Below the pieces are notes generated by a model. The model ran no database searches. It saw only the letters and a list, made by a program, of their open reading frames with translations, and had not been told where the DNA came from. A stretch of 64,000 nt of DNA from positions 496,001-560,000 of the forward strand of contig JBLDXI010000010.1 in the NCBI GenBank assembly GCA_047495785.1, written 5' to 3'. Shown in pieces: positions 1 to 12,142 of this stretch. This DNA comes from Lepidodermella squamata (taxonomy: Eukaryota > Gastrotricha). The stretch's first letter is position 1. Each line of letters starts with the position of its first letter. The position numbers and the translations under genes were made by a program.

Positions 1-781
1 GCTTCACGGTGTTGTTCACAAGATGCGTTTTTGCGTCGAGAAACAGTCGTCACAAGTCAGCAAAGAAAACATAAACACACGTACCACAAAACGTAGCTCG
101 AAGCTTGCCTTATGCCTTATGCCTTTGCTTGAAACTAAGCCCCACCTCTTACATGCACGGTCAAAATCTCGTCGGCGGGCTTAGAAATGGAAAAAAGTGG
201 CATCGCGATTTTTTTACTACAATTTGCTTTTCAAATATAATAAATGCTTTTTTGTATCAATCAAACAATTTATAAAACATAAATGGGTTCCTAGACCGCT
301 ATATTTAATTTCTTTAAATATGTTTTGCGATTTACAGAGGGCATCATTGCGAGTTGAGTCAGCGTTTAAGGGGCTCCGAACCAGAATCGATGCACGAATC
401 CTTCAGTCACTTCGTTTTAACTTCACAACTCACCGCACTGAAAAGTGTTGGAGAAGACACTCGTAGCAGCTGGTAGCTAGATAGACTTTTAGGACTTACA
501 ACTGTTGTTAGCAACAAGCAGAATCGCCCTGAAACAATATAGGAATTAACTGCATCAAACATTGCAGCATGATTTGCTCCGATTGTGAAACGTAGAACTT
601 GAAACCTTGGCGTTTTTATGCAATTAGTTAACTTTCAATGCAATATAGATAAGCCTAAAGCCTAATGCCATTATTGTTTGAATTTTGCTCTAGGGAAGTC
701 TATAATAGATAATAGGACTAGATTTGGACTAGTTCTATTGCTGCTTAATTTTTAAAGTAATTTGTAGTCTGATTCATCATA
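1..781. other. Intergenic, no gene recognised
   Basis: I see no convincing coding region. An 89-codon open frame at 197-466 has no recognisable domain and ordinary AT-rich composition. Close to the MOCS3 start codon there is a T-rich stretch ending in a splice-acceptor-like TTTGTAG (about 760-768), which could be a trans-splice or 5' UTR acceptor. Confidence 0.5.
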
Positions 782-2020
782 ATGGCATCTCTGGAGAACA
801 TGGTGAGCCGGTATAGCCGACAATTGTTACTCCCTGAAATCGACATTAATGGTCAGAAATCTATGGCCAGCTCTCGAGTGTTGATTGTCGGTTGCGGAGG
901 GCTCGGCTGTCCTTCTGCACTCTACCTATCTGGTGCTGGGATCGGTCATATCGGACTGTTAGACGGAGACGTTGTAGCTGTCGACAACTTGCATAGACAG
1001 ATTGCTTACAGAGAGGACAATGTGGGCAAGCAAAAGGCAGAAAGCTTGAAAGATGCTATCACACATTTGAATGCAACTGGCGGCCTCACTGTCACTACAC
1101 ACTTGACATTTTTAACGCCCCAAAATGCGGTAGATATTGTGAAAGACTACGACATTGTTCTTGACTGCACGGATAACGTAGCCACTCGTTACCTAATTAA
1201 CGACGCTTGTGTACTTGCGAACAAACCTCTTATTTCTGCAAGTGCTCTGCGTTGGGAGGGCCAATTGACCATATATGACTCGAGGCGCCGCAATGATGTT
1301 AGATCTGGACCCTGCTATCGTTGCTTGTTTCCGGAACCACCACCCGCTGCCGCTGTTGGATCTTGCTCAGCTAATGGCGTTGTAGGGCCGGTCGTTGGGA
1401 CCATGGGTACTTTACAAGCCCTAGAGACCATCAAGTTGATATCTGGCTTGCCGGAAGTTCTGATTGGCCGAATGCTGCTATTCGACGGTCTAACAATGAC
1501 TTTCCGCAATGTTAAACTACGTCAACCTAATCCAGAATGTGCTTTATGTGGTTTAAATCCAAGGATTAATTCTCTAACGGAGCTAAACGCCATTACTGCT
1601 GTTTATTTAAACCCTCCTGCGGCATGCGTTGTCCCTTTGAAACTTATCGACCCTTCTGATCGTTTGTCACCATCAGCTTTTGACGCTTTACGTAAATCGG
1701 CAGAACCATATCTGCTGATTGATGTGCGGCCACGTAATCACTTTGAAATTTTCCACATCGATGGCGCTGTAAGCATTCCACTCAGCGAGATGAATAATCG
1801 GTTCGAAGAGGTACTTGACTTGTGCAAGAAAACTTATACTGACTCATCCAAGGTGCGCGTCATCACTGTATGTCGGCGAGGAAATGATTCTCAACGTGCT
1901 GTGGTAGCGTTGAGGGAAGGTTTGGCCAAGCATGGAGCAAAGGACGTCGTATTGAATGATATTGTGGGAGGTTGCACTGCCTGGAAAGAGCAAATCGACC
2001 CCAGCTTTGTTTTGCTCTAA
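782..2020 (+). CDS. MOCS3: Adenylyltransferase/sulfurtransferase MOCS3 (UBA4)
   Basis: Single-exon gene of 412 residues. The N-terminal two thirds is an E1-like ThiF/MoeB domain: Rossmann loop GCGGLGCP near residues 37-44, the DNLHRQ segment, and zinc-ligand cysteines in CYRC and CALCG. The C-terminal rhodanese domain carries the active-site loop CRRGNDSQ with the sulfur-carrying cysteine near residue 364. In the family the protein adenylates and thiocarboxylates URM1 (tRNA wobble-uridine thiolation) and MOCS2A (molybdopterin synthesis) in the cytosol. The length is slightly below the human protein (about 460). The start is the first ATG of the frame, 14 bases after an acceptor-like TAG. The next gene begins 68 bp downstream, so the two may be co-transcribed. 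All key residues I can recognise are present. Confidence 0.95.
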   Translation: MASLENMVSRYSRQLLLPEIDINGQKSMASSRVLIVGCGGLGCPSALYLSGAGIGHIGLLDGDVVAVDNLHRQIAYREDNVGKQKAESLKDAITHLNATGGLTVTTHLTFLTPQNAVDIVKDYDIVLDCTDNVATRYLINDACVLANKPLISASALRWEGQLTIYDSRRRNDVRSGPCYRCLFPEPPPAAAVGSCSANGVVGPVVGTMGTLQALETIKLISGLPEVLIGRMLLFDGLTMTFRNVKLRQPNPECALCGLNPRINSLTELNAITAVYLNPPAACVVPLKLIDPSDRLSPSAFDALRKSAEPYLLIDVRPRNHFEIFHIDGAVSIPLSEMNNRFEEVLDLCKKTYTDSSKVRVITVCRRGNDSQRAVVALREGLAKHGAKDVVLNDIVGGCTAWKEQIDPSFVLL

Positions 2021-2087
2021 TAGCTTTGTTGTCTAGTCAATTAAATTTTATGCCTGTTATTTGTTTCACGATTAGATTTTTAAAATA

Positions 2088-3279
2088 ATGGACGAAACTG
2101 ATATTTTTGACGTTATATTCTTCGAAACTCAAGATGGGCAATTATGCGCTCAGCACTGTTTGAACAACATGATCCAATCCCAAATGTTTTCGGCACTGGA
2201 CCTTGCCGAAATCGCTCGCGGTCTCGATGAGAGTGAGCAAGGTTTAATGAATCCAGGTGCTGCAGCTCGCGAATCAGCAAATTACGATGATAGTGGGTAA
2301 GTTTTGGATAATAAGGCCTAAATCTCCGTATAAAATCGAATTTTCTAGGTTCTTTTCCGTTCAAGTCATCTCGAAAGCGCTTGAATGTTTGGCCCTATCA
2401 ATGACTGCGTGGGGCAGTCAGCAGCGTGAAGCTGTTGAAGCAAGGACGAATCCGACAACTGGAGCCCGGGCTTATATCTGCAATCTTCGCCAACATTGGT
2501 TCACAATTCGCCGATTCGGCCCGCATTGGTTCGATTTAAATTCGCTCTACCCTCGCCCGGTTTTCATTACCAACACATATTTATCGATTTTACTCGCTCA
2601 ACTTCAATCTGACGGTTATTCAATCTTCGTCATCATCGGCGATCTTCCACCCTCGCCTGCCGATGAATATTTTACGGCGAATGCGTTTGATGTCGATGTC
2701 TTGCAAAATATATTCCCCCGGCCTAATCCAAACGCGTCGAAAAACGCGACTTCAAGTCAAGGCCAACAGGAAGTGATAGATTTAGACGACGATCAGGAAT
2801 TAAAACGCGCCATTGAAATGAGCCGGCAGGTTGACGAGGAGGACGACCCATCTCTGCGCCAAATTCTTGAATTGAGCCGGCAACAAGAGGAAGAAGACGA
2901 GTTGCGTCGAGCCCTGGAGCTCAGTAAACAATCCACCGGCCCATCGCTGGTTAAAACCGCGTCTGTAGACGATGATTCTCAGTTGAGAAAAGCCATGGAA
3001 ATGAGTAGGCAACAAGCGCTGATGGACATGCCGTCGACCAGCGCAGGGCCTCGTCTTCCGTCGAGCGGGAAAGGTGCTGTCCCAACTAGTCTCTCCGCAG
3101 CGTTTTCCGCTTCATCTCCGCAAAATGTCTCGTCTTCGAGTAATAATAACAACAATAACAGCGAAATTGTAACCGGGACGTGCAAAGTCGAGGCGCTAGC
3201 TACAGGTGCTGCTTCGAACGATTTAGACGCGGCGACTTTACGCATGAAACGCCTCGAGTTTCTTAACAAAAAAGCTTGA
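2088..3279 (+). CDS. ATXN3: Ataxin-3-like Josephin deubiquitinase
   Basis: Two exons, 2088-2296 and 2349-3279 (intron of 52 bp, phase 2), giving 379 residues. The N-terminal Josephin domain has the catalytic cysteine in QLCAQHC (Cys20), the catalytic histidine in QHWFT and the asparagine in FDLNS, so the protease should be active. The exon junction falls in DDSGFF, well conserved in the family. The C-terminal half holds four ubiquitin-interacting-motif-like helices (around residues 216, 234, 252 and 277, pattern acidic-x-x-L-x-x-A-h-x-x-S). Human ataxin-3 has two or three. Where vertebrates carry polyglutamine there is instead a Ser/Asn-rich stretch with six consecutive asparagines near residue 337. 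Role by family: ubiquitin-chain editing in protein quality control. An acceptor-like site lies about 14 bases before the ATG. Confidence 0.94.
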
Positions 3280-3618
3280 AAAATCACTACAAACTTTCTA
3301 ATCAGCCACACGTACATCATACATTCTAGCTATAGCCACTTTGGTTCATCTCAATAATAACATGGGTTTTGTTTTGATAGCCTCGTTGCGAGAACGAGAT
3401 GAAATATATTGGTTTTCACTCGATAATTTTGCGGCCAACATTTTGCTTCTTTTATTTGCTTTTTTTCTATTCGCGACGTGTCACAATTCAACAATTGTTA
3501 AAATTATTCTTGATCTTGTGCGATGTATTCAAGACGATGATGAAGTAAAAAAAAATATGATGAACAATTTACGTTTTTTTTTCGCCTGTTTTTTAGTTGG
3601 TATTTTTTGCTGAAAAAA
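3280..3618. other. 3' UTR of ataxin-3 gene and spacer
   Basis: AT-rich spacer. It has a 90-codon open frame rich in Phe/Leu with no domain, which I do not call. The T-tract ending in TTTTTTAG shortly before the next ATG resembles a splice acceptor. Confidence 0.45.
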
Positions 3619-4464
3619 ATGCTTCGAAGTTTGGTTGGTTCTTTGCAGAGACCTGGGTGGTTTGCTTCGCGGCTTCTATCTAGCCAATCTGCTGTTACCC
3701 CGTCTTCATCATCTACCCCGGTTTTCAATTCTTCAGTTGGGAAATTGTATGAGGAAGCCAGCGAACCGGACTCGCTGATTCGCCGGCTTGAGGTCGAAGT
3801 TCGCGGTCACGATACGGCAGTTTTGAATAGCTACGAGAAGTTTCTTCGAATTGTTTGCGAAGAACTGGGCTTGAACCTTGTTAATGTGTAAGTAGCACAC
3901 TGAGACCATAAAATATTGAGGAATTAATTGGAGATGTTATGCTAACAATTTTTTTGAATTTTGGAAATTTATTACTAATTTTATATTTTTTTAGAAATAA
4001 GGATCAGGAGGGAAAACGCTGAAATTTTAGAATTTCAATATTTAAATTTTTTCGAAATATTTTCAATACTAAAATTAAGGTTCTAGCTCTAGATTTATCT
4101 AAATTTTGCGAGTAAAATTTTTTGAAATTTGAATTTTTTATTTAGCTTGTCTCCTCCAACTGCTCATGAGCGACGAACGGTGCTGAAATCGATTCACGTG
4201 CACAAAATTCACCGAGTTCAGTACGAAATGCGGACGCACTTTCGCGTGTTCCAGCTGAAGCATTTGACCGGCTCGACGGCCGATACGTTTCTCGAGTACA
4301 TTCAACGCAATCTGCCCGAGGGCATGGCTATGAAAGTTACGAAATCACGCGTCGAAAGCCTGCCCGGCCACATTAAACCACCGGCTAATGCCGTGAAGAC
4401 GAAAGAGCCAGACTACGAAGCCGACCAAAACGAACACTACCCACCAGCTGATGTGCCAAAATAA
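3619..4464 (+). CDS. MRPS10: Mitochondrial ribosomal protein S10 (uS10m)
   Basis: Two exons, 3619-3887 and 4146-4464, 195 residues; the 258-bp intron (phase 2) is longer than most here. The N-terminus ([14 protein letters not shown], Arg/Ser-rich, no acidic residues early) looks like a mitochondrial presequence. The S10 domain follows: [17 protein letters not shown], then after the intron [34 protein letters not shown] and LPEGMAM, all diagnostic of metazoan MRPS10. It is a component of the mitochondrial small subunit. The ATG at 3619 was chosen because the frame upstream has no earlier ATG. The stop codon overlaps an AATAAA, and the next gene starts 49 bp later. Confidence 0.95.
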
Positions 4465-4510
4465 ATTCTAGTGAACATTAATTTTTCGAAAATTTTCTAG
4501 AATTTAATGA

Positions 4511-4968
<458 letters not shown>

Positions 4969-5009
4969 AAAAATCCACCTTAATTTTTATAGTTTTTTTT
5001 TAATTTAAA

Positions 5010-5993
5010 ATGGCTGATTCTGATTTGCTGTCCGGCTACTCGCGTTCAGTCGCGCTGGACGATTTCGACGATGCGAGTGATGAATCAGAGGCGGAATTGG
5101 GCGTGGAATCTGAATCGAAAGACCGGCAATTACAACCGCCTGTTCTGCCGGCTTACATTTCATGGCATCCTATGATCGCCGAGCATTTGCTAAAAAGCAA
5201 CGGCGCCCGGTTAGACATGCGTTTTCTCATCATTGCAGTCGGCCAAAAAGCGTCCGATGTCCTCGAGGCGGTAATTGACGTCGACAAATTGGACATTAAT
5301 GGCTCGTTGTTCATGCCGAACAGCAGTCACGCGACGCGGGCTGATCAAGTTTCGATGAAAATCGCCCGAGAAACGCCGCAATGGGCCACCCTACAACCGC
5401 CGCATTCGTCGAATGAGACAAATTTCATTTATACAACAGTTGACATGGTAGCGGCGTGTGGTTTGTTCCACACGGCTGGGCAGGATAGCAAGCGCCGCGG
5501 TGCGGCTGTTGATTCGTACCCGATTGGCTCGGCCGTTGCTAAGCAACTTATCGACGGGTCGTTTAACACGAATCGCCTGCAACAGGTGGTTGTTTTCGAG
5601 GTCCTACCCGCTGATCGTTATATTGGCGACCGGCCGGCCTCGGACCTCCTATCCGCCCCAGTTGTCCGCTGCCTGAGGACGTCGGCCTACGACGGCCCGG
5701 ATATGACGCCGATTCGTGATTTGGAGCCGCCGAATTTGGTCTCTGGCCTATCGGCGGATTTGTTGTGCCGTTGCGAGTTGGTTCGCCAGTCCGCCCTGAT
5801 GTTGACGTGTTACTCGGACGCGAATGTCAACGAGGTGTTGCATGCGGTTTATGAACCGTTGTTCCGCGCCCTATCGAAGACGATTCACTTTTCGCTACGC
5901 TTCAAGGACGAATCGGTGGCGCATTTGAAGCGAGTCAGCGAGCGATCGCGCCGAAATCGCGATTTGGACGACCTGGCTGGGTTGTACATTTGA
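5010..5993 (+). CDS. PSMG1: Proteasome assembly chaperone 1 (PSMG1/PAC1)
   Basis: Single exon, 327 residues. The N-terminus is acidic and low in complexity (DDFDDASDESEAE). The best match is in the C-terminal half, where LEPPNLVSGLSADLLCRCE followed by a hydrophobic LMLTCYSD corresponds to the conserved PAC1 block. In the family PAC1 pairs with PAC2 to scaffold assembly of the 20S proteasome alpha ring. The N-terminal half is divergent, so identification rests mainly on the C-terminal block and the overall size (human protein 288 residues). It starts 41 bp after the preceding gene; a TTTTTATAG acceptor-like site stands about 18 bases before the ATG. Base composition is noticeably GC-richer than the flanking spacers. 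Confidence 0.78.
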   Translation: MADSDLLSGYSRSVALDDFDDASDESEAELGVESESKDRQLQPPVLPAYISWHPMIAEHLLKSNGARLDMRFLIIAVGQKASDVLEAVIDVDKLDINGSLFMPNSSHATRADQVSMKIARETPQWATLQPPHSSNETNFIYTTVDMVAACGLFHTAGQDSKRRGAAVDSYPIGSAVAKQLIDGSFNTNRLQQVVVFEVLPADRYIGDRPASDLLSAPVVRCLRTSAYDGPDMTPIRDLEPPNLVSGLSADLLCRCELVRQSALMLTCYSDANVNEVLHAVYEPLFRALSKTIHFSLRFKDESVAHLKRVSERSRRNRDLDDLAGLYI

Positions 5994-8141
5994 AACAGAA
6001 ATTGGAATGCGGAATTCATGTCTGAAATTAGGCTGGAAAGCTCAAAATTTAACTTCGAAAAAAACCTTAGCCTTGTGACTTGTGATGCTTGTGATGTTGG
6101 AATGTGGGAGAAACAAGATTCTTGGAAAAGCTACATTTTTTTAATTTTCAAGTTCAAAATGAAATGAAAATAAAATATGCAAAATAATTGAAATTCGAAT
6201 AATAAAATATAGATTTCTCGAATATTTTCTAATATGCATGTAATAAAATGCTCAAAATGTGGGTTTTTTATTATGGATTTGAAAAAAAATTTGAAATTTT
6301 CAATTTTTTTAAGGTGGCCATTTTTGAGAGTTCGCGGATTTTAGCGAATTAAATTCCAAATTTATACCGAAATGTTGGCTGCGATCGGTTGCATTTCTAT
6401 CAGCCACTCGATTTTCCAATTGAAAGATTGGTATTAGGATTACCTGGAAAAAAGTTTGCAAAATTATTCCATGTGAATTTTATGATATAAATCTATATTC
6501 TTGAAAAATTATTCCATTCCATGTGGAATATTTTCCCAATGGATTTTTCCCATTTTTGCCTTCGTGCCAATTTAAATAGAAATGAATAATTTCAAAAATT
6601 TCTTCAGTTCTATTTTTAGCTATTTTCCGTGGTCTTGTTTCTCCTTCATCACCCGACAAAATATTATATATTTGCGTTTCGAGTGGAAAAATAAAGCAAA
6701 CAAAACATGTCATTTTTACGGCGACATTTTCGTTACATTTCTTCACGATGTGTTTTTTTTATTCACCGTCTCGACAGTGATGAGTTGCTGCGACAAAGAG
6801 CGGAATAGAGTGGAAGTAGGTCTCTTTTTCAGCCTCGGCACGCGCCTTGTTGAGGCGTGTATTTTGCGTGCCGCTGTGTCATCGAGCTATTACTTGGCCG
6901 CGTGGGGCTCTCTAACAAACGAGCATGCTGACAACAACAACAATATCATCATACCTTCATCGTACACGCATAGCAGCAGTAGGTTAGGGTATTTTATGGC
7001 GCAGCGAACACATTAAGGCGGACGCGCGTTATGATACAAGGAGGTGGTGGTATAATAATAATTGTATCACGTGCGAATTCGCCGTAATAATAATAATCAA
7101 GCTGGTAGCCGACAGTACACAAGATGAAGATGACGATGATGATGGTGACTCAGCCGCCCGAATGAATGGCCGGTATAGCTGCACTCCACCCTCTTCAGAA
7201 CTTTTTAGTCGAGAATATCGCCTTCATTAGCTTGGCGTTCGTTTAGCTTGAAGAGATATTTAGCGCCACGAGTGAGCGCGCAGGTTGTAGATGCGCGCCA
7301 CCGCCGGTGCGCGCGCGCGCGACATCTTGGCGCGCAAAATAATGGGCACATTAAATAGACATGACGCGAGGTATTTCGGCGGAAAATATGCGCGTGCGCG
7401 CGACATTATATCGCAATGAAAATATTATTATTATACCGCTTAATATGGCTAACAATAATAATTTTTATACCTGCGGTAAAGCGGGTTAACATGAAACACG
7501 TGCCGTCGCCCGCCACATCGCTTTTGACTTGGCATAAGCTACTGGGCCTAATATAGGTACTTAGCTAACTATTAAAGCCCTGTCGTCTCGTTCGAGTTCA
7601 CGCTTCGCCAGTAATAGACGTGGTTAAGCGGGAGAAGAAAACGTCGTCGGCTGGAATAATCTTGTGAATGAATAACGCGCTTTATAATATGAGCTCATTA
7701 CTCTAATCCTACGCTAAACAACAATAATTACTTATCTCTGAAAATTCCACATCTTTAGAATTAAGTGGCTGATTTTGCACGTTTTTTTTCGGTTCAATTC
7801 TTTTTAGGGTATTTTTCTGATATTTTTTTCGGAGGGCTTTTATTGCCACTCAATTACGCCAGAAAATTTCTATTATTTATTATCTCAACTTTCATCGCAG
7901 ATTTTACTGTCGAAATAACAAACAACACGGCGGAAAAACACGGCCAATTTCATTTTATCCGAGGTTCGATAAGATTTTGTAATCAAACCCACGCTATTTA
8001 TAGTGCGTGTTTCGAATCTCCCTACCGAACAATAATACCGCGATATAAAATAGCCACCCTGCTGTTGCACTGTTCAGCCCGGCCCATCAGGGTGCGTTTC
8101 GCTTTGTTGTGTTTTATCTATCTGACCGGAATTTTTCGCGG
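5994..8141. other. Long non-coding region with simple repeats
   Basis: No gene recognised. It contains AT-rich sequence with runs of TAA trinucleotides (around 7050-7095), a GAT-rich patch (7122-7145), an alternating GC tract (about 7308-7321), and two CACGTG palindromes (near 7067 and 7497) that could be E-boxes. A 144-codon open frame at 6582-7016 shows no domain. Given the TATA-type promoter just downstream, this is most simply the regulatory region of the DH-domain gene. Confidence 0.5.
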
Positions 8142-8346
8142 TATATAAAAACGCGTGTATAAATTGCGCCGAGATCTATAATCCTGTGGAACCCAGCGTG
8201 TGTGCGGTTGCATTTAGTGTTTTCTGTTTTAGCGTTATTTTATTGGCCATCATCATCATTATCAGTGTGTGTATATATGTAAGCATATATGAAAGCTTCG
8301 TCCTGATATCGCGTGCAAGCCTGCTGCGATTGATCAATCAACTCAG
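8142..8346 (+). promoter_or_regulatory. TATA promoter and probable 5' leader exon
   Basis: A strong TATATAAAA box lies at 8142-8150. About 195 bases further on, ...AACTCAG/GTGAGCG forms a good splice donor at 8346/8347 with no open frame before it. The matching acceptor is likely TTTTCAG ending at 9561, which opens the exon containing the ATG at 9686. I infer a non-coding first exon (roughly 8175-8346) and a 1.2-kb first intron. A second TATA-like GGTATAAAA near 8855 could be an alternative promoter inside that intron. Confidence 0.5.
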
Positions 8347-9561
8347 GTGAGCGCATTCCTATATATCCACCTCAGCATTGTTCGCGATTATAAATGATTA
8401 AGGTTAGGGCGACCCTCCTTCACGGACCATGGAAAATTACCTGATGGGGCCTTAATAAATAATGGGTTAATAATTTACATTACCCGGTATAAGGTTTTAT
8501 CTTTATTAGCCACAATAACAATTTCATTGTTGCGATCACGCGCGCTCTCTCACAAATTAAAACATTATCGCGCTCGCCCGCCCACTCATTCGTTTTCACG
8601 CTGGTACCAATTATTGCGTATGTTACGCCCGCGATGAAAAATAACCGGAGATTTTCAGCAGTAAATAAAAACGTCTTATCGTTTTGTTTATTTTTCCATA
8701 CGGGTATAGCCGGCGGTAAGTATATAATAAACTAGCGGCGATGACTTTACTCGGCTTTCCTCTCTCTCAGGCTACTCAAACATCGACGACGCGCGATATA
8801 TACTGAGACAAAGGCGCCGCCTTAGTATCTTTTGTGCCCGCACACCTTCATATGGTATAAAACCACATAGCCAGCGTCTGGAAACATGTGTACACCTGAG
8901 TGCCGATCGTGTTTGCGCGCGCGGACACGCATGCGGACTATGTGTCTGTTTTTAAGGTGGCGACGACGTAGCGATGCGCGCTATGATACAGGGCAATTAT
9001 ATGCACCGTTGAGGTATTTCATCATCCATCTTTCAGCTTTCAGCCGGATCACAAGCACGCCCGTGAAAACGTGCGGCGTTTCCGCTGTTCGTCTTTTCGA
9101 CGGCAAACACACACAGCGTTTCACGCCGCAGATGAGGTATGCCGTTTATAGATGTTTACTGGGGGTCTGGTGCCCGCGACTGCTCAACGTGCGAGACTTT
9201 GCTGCGTCTATATTTGGCGACGTATATACTGCGAATTTACTCACTACAGGCGATGCGTGCATTAATTATTGTCAAGTTTTAGCCGACCTCGGGCAGGGTG
9301 CAACGCACTTTCGGCTTAAGAGCTGCGCACACATCTCGCGCCCGCTGTCCACACCTTATATTCTAAATATATGCGCCAGCAATCTCATCCCGTTCATTGA
9401 GATGATACGGCGATGATACTCATCGCGATATCACAAGAGACCTACTCCGCGGCCTTCTCAAAGGTCGCGATTACTAACCGTGCGGAGAACACTTAAGCCC
9501 GCATGAATGCTAAGGAATTATGTGCCTATCAACTGCATCCTTATCCTATAACCATTTTCAG
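8347..9561 (+). other. Probable first intron of DH-domain gene
   Basis: Inferred intron. It contains a 176-codon ATG-initiated open frame at 8886-9416 that I could not link to any family; its Arg/Cys-rich start and lack of a conserved motif argue against a real gene. It also holds CG-rich and purine/pyrimidine-alternating stretches. Confidence 0.4.
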
Positions 9562-9685
9562 CCTAGAAAACATTTACTCTGCCTTGAAAGGCACGGTGAA
9601 AAGCTTACGGACTTGGAGGACATCTAGACCATTATTTTTCTCTAGATATCTTATATCACTAGAAATGACAATTTATTAGTCCGAG

Positions 9686-12142
9686 ATGCCCTCAGTGAAG
9701 ACGCCATCCTCAAGCTTACCGGCGTCGCCTCGCATCGCCTATAAACCTCTCGATCTCGACAAAGTATTTAACAATTTATCCAATCATCAGCAGCCGCAAC
9801 TCTCGCCAGGAAGTAGCATCGTTATCAATGGTTACTCGAACGGAAATGGGAAGTCGTCGAAAGATCTCAGCGGGGAGCTGGCTCAACTGCACAATCTCGG
9901 CGCGGAATTACGAGCCGGATTGATTAAGGCGGTCGAGGCACTTCGCATGGTTCAGAGCAACGATGAAACCATGCGCAGCCACATCGAATCCGCCAACGCT
10001 CAAACTCAACGAAGCATCTCTGAGCTAAGCAAGGTCATCACCGCAGTCCAGGACGATTCGAAACAGTTAAGGAGCAAGTACGAATCGCTGGAAAATTCCA
10101 ACAAGGAGATGCGTCAGAAAATTGCGGATCTAGAAAAACTTTGCCTATCAGTCAGTAGCTCTGGGGTCAGCCAGACCTCAGATCGATCTGGGACTAGTCC
10201 TGAAACTGTTTCTAACTCGCCACCGATACCTCAAAGTCAAGAACAGAACTGCGACAATGGAACGAAGCAACCTTTCTACCACACTTCTGCCATCAAATTC
10301 CGCCAGAACTTTCTCACATTTTTGACGGCGGAAGTCCATTTCTGCCGAACAATTGGTAAATTATGCCAGCAACAGCAGCAAGCGATGGCCGTCGTTCAAG
10401 CTAGGAGGAATATGACCATAGGCGCTGGTCCTTTATCGCCATCTCCCTCAGAAGCAGCCGCCTCCATTTTGCCGACTTCGTTATGGCAGGTTTACCGAGT
10501 CCATGCTGAGTTCTTAGCGCAGTTAGAGAGCCGCATGGCAAAATGGGGCCATTGGGGCTGCATTGGCGATGTTTTCCTCCGCCTTCTCGACAATAAGAAC
10601 TCGCATTTCGGCGACATCTACAAACTCTACGCCAATGAGTTGTTGTCAATCTTCGGACCTGGTGGATCGCCAGTTTGTGCTCCGTTACTGCTGCCTTTCC
10701 GTCGTTTAGCTGATTACGTCGGGTTTTTGGAATCAACCAGACAGGGTCTAGATGCAGACCATCCTGATCTTTACAACATTCTGAAATCCATCGAAAAACT
10801 GCGAGCTTTAATCACTCGATTGAACGAGCAGCAATTAAGGTTCCTCCTTGTTGCTGATAACGTCACTCCAGTCGGCAATGGGACTAATAACATGACCAGC
10901 AGTTGCATGCCGAAGGTTAACCCGAGCAGTACCATGCAAAGCAAACCTAGCCTCAAAGTCGCGAATGGCTGCGCAACAATCGCTCGAACTCGTTACACTC
11001 AAAACGGGAAGAATGTTCCGTTAAGTGCGGCTGATTTGAAGAAGGGGAAGAATGCGCCGATGAACAATCACATGCTAAAATCACGAAGTCACGGCGATTT
11101 GTACCTTGCAGCCCAGCAAATTACGGAGGAGCAAGTCTGTTACCCGCACAATGGTAATGACACGCGATTTCCTGGTACTTTGATCGCGTCTGATCCTGCG
11201 TCGGATGACGATGACGAATGTGAGGATACTTCCGATCTCCTATCGCCAGTCAACAACTACACAGATCTATTCGATGGGGATATTCAATTAACAACTCGCA
11301 GTCTGCCTAGGTTTCGCATCAATCAACAGCAAATGTTGATGAAACGTAACGCTGGTAGCCATCATCAAAACTTGAGTAGTGACGATGGTGAAGTTGTGCT
11401 GGATAACTGGACTTCACGGCCTCCTAACACTGGGACAACTTTCGCTACGACAACTACAACAGCAGCATCGAGGCCTTGCTCTGTTAGTACAACCTCAGCT
11501 GCGGCCGAAATGATGGCAGAACTGCAGGCTTTACCTCCAATGCCGCATAGATCTTGCGAAACTTCGAATCCTTCGAGACATATGCTTCCAAACCGCGAAA
11601 AAGTTTCTGTATTTGTCAACAGCAGCAGCGGAACTGCTTCTAGCGGATCCAGTGGATCAGGCGGATCTACGTCAGGGAAGGCACCTTATCAGCCACTTGA
11701 ATCCGTGAAGCAATCCCTTCTCAACCTATTCCAAGGCTATAAGAAAAAGTAGGCCCACGAAAGAATTGCTTGGAATTTTCTATTGTTTTATTTTAATTTC
11801 AGGAAACGTGGTGCCATGCGGGGAAATGGGTTGATGGCTCCTCTGGGTACGGCGAATACCCCTCAGATTAGAATAATCTCCCCGCCAAGTTTGGTGGATA
11901 AGCAAGGCAATCCTTATTCAGTTCTGACCAACAGCAACTTTCACGTGGAAATCAGAAGCCATGACACTTCAGGCCAACGTCGTGCCAACATTTCTATGGC
12001 GAACGCCTCAATTAACTGCAGCAACACCGGAACTAATGGAAGCACTAGCAGTGGAGCGAGCTCGGAAGCCTCCAACCATATGCCATCACCACCGTCTAGC
12101 CCATTGAATAGCACTGGGAAGTCACCTATTCTAGCTGCATAA
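9686..12142 (+). CDS. Divergent DH-domain (RhoGEF-like) protein
   Basis: Two coding exons, 9686-11748 and 11803-12142 (54-bp intron, phase 2), 800 residues. Residues about 70-155 form a helical, coiled-coil-like segment. Residues about 198-395 resemble a Dbl-homology domain: FLTFLTAEVHFCRTIGKL fits CR1, then a helix with AEFLAQLESRM and IGDVFLRLL, then LYKLYAN-like residues (IYKLYANELL), and PLLLPFRRLADYVGFLEST fits the CR3 'P-x-Q-R-h-x-x-Y' helix with F in place of Q. Such domains exchange nucleotide on Rho-family GTPases. No PH domain follows; the rest is Ser/Asn/Thr-rich and probably disordered. The substituted CR3 residue leaves catalytic activity open. Reading through the intron gives an immediate TAG after KKK, so intron retention would end the protein at residue 688. 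Upstream promoter and leader exon are described separately. Confidence 0.72.

Noticed and set aside
6582-7016. 144-codon plus-strand frame
   Set aside because: Phe-rich low-complexity start and Asn run; no motif, no splice or promoter context.
8886-9416. 176-codon ATG-initiated frame in the non-coding region
   Set aside because: No recognisable domain, odd Arg/Cys-rich start, lies within the inferred first intron of the DH-domain gene.
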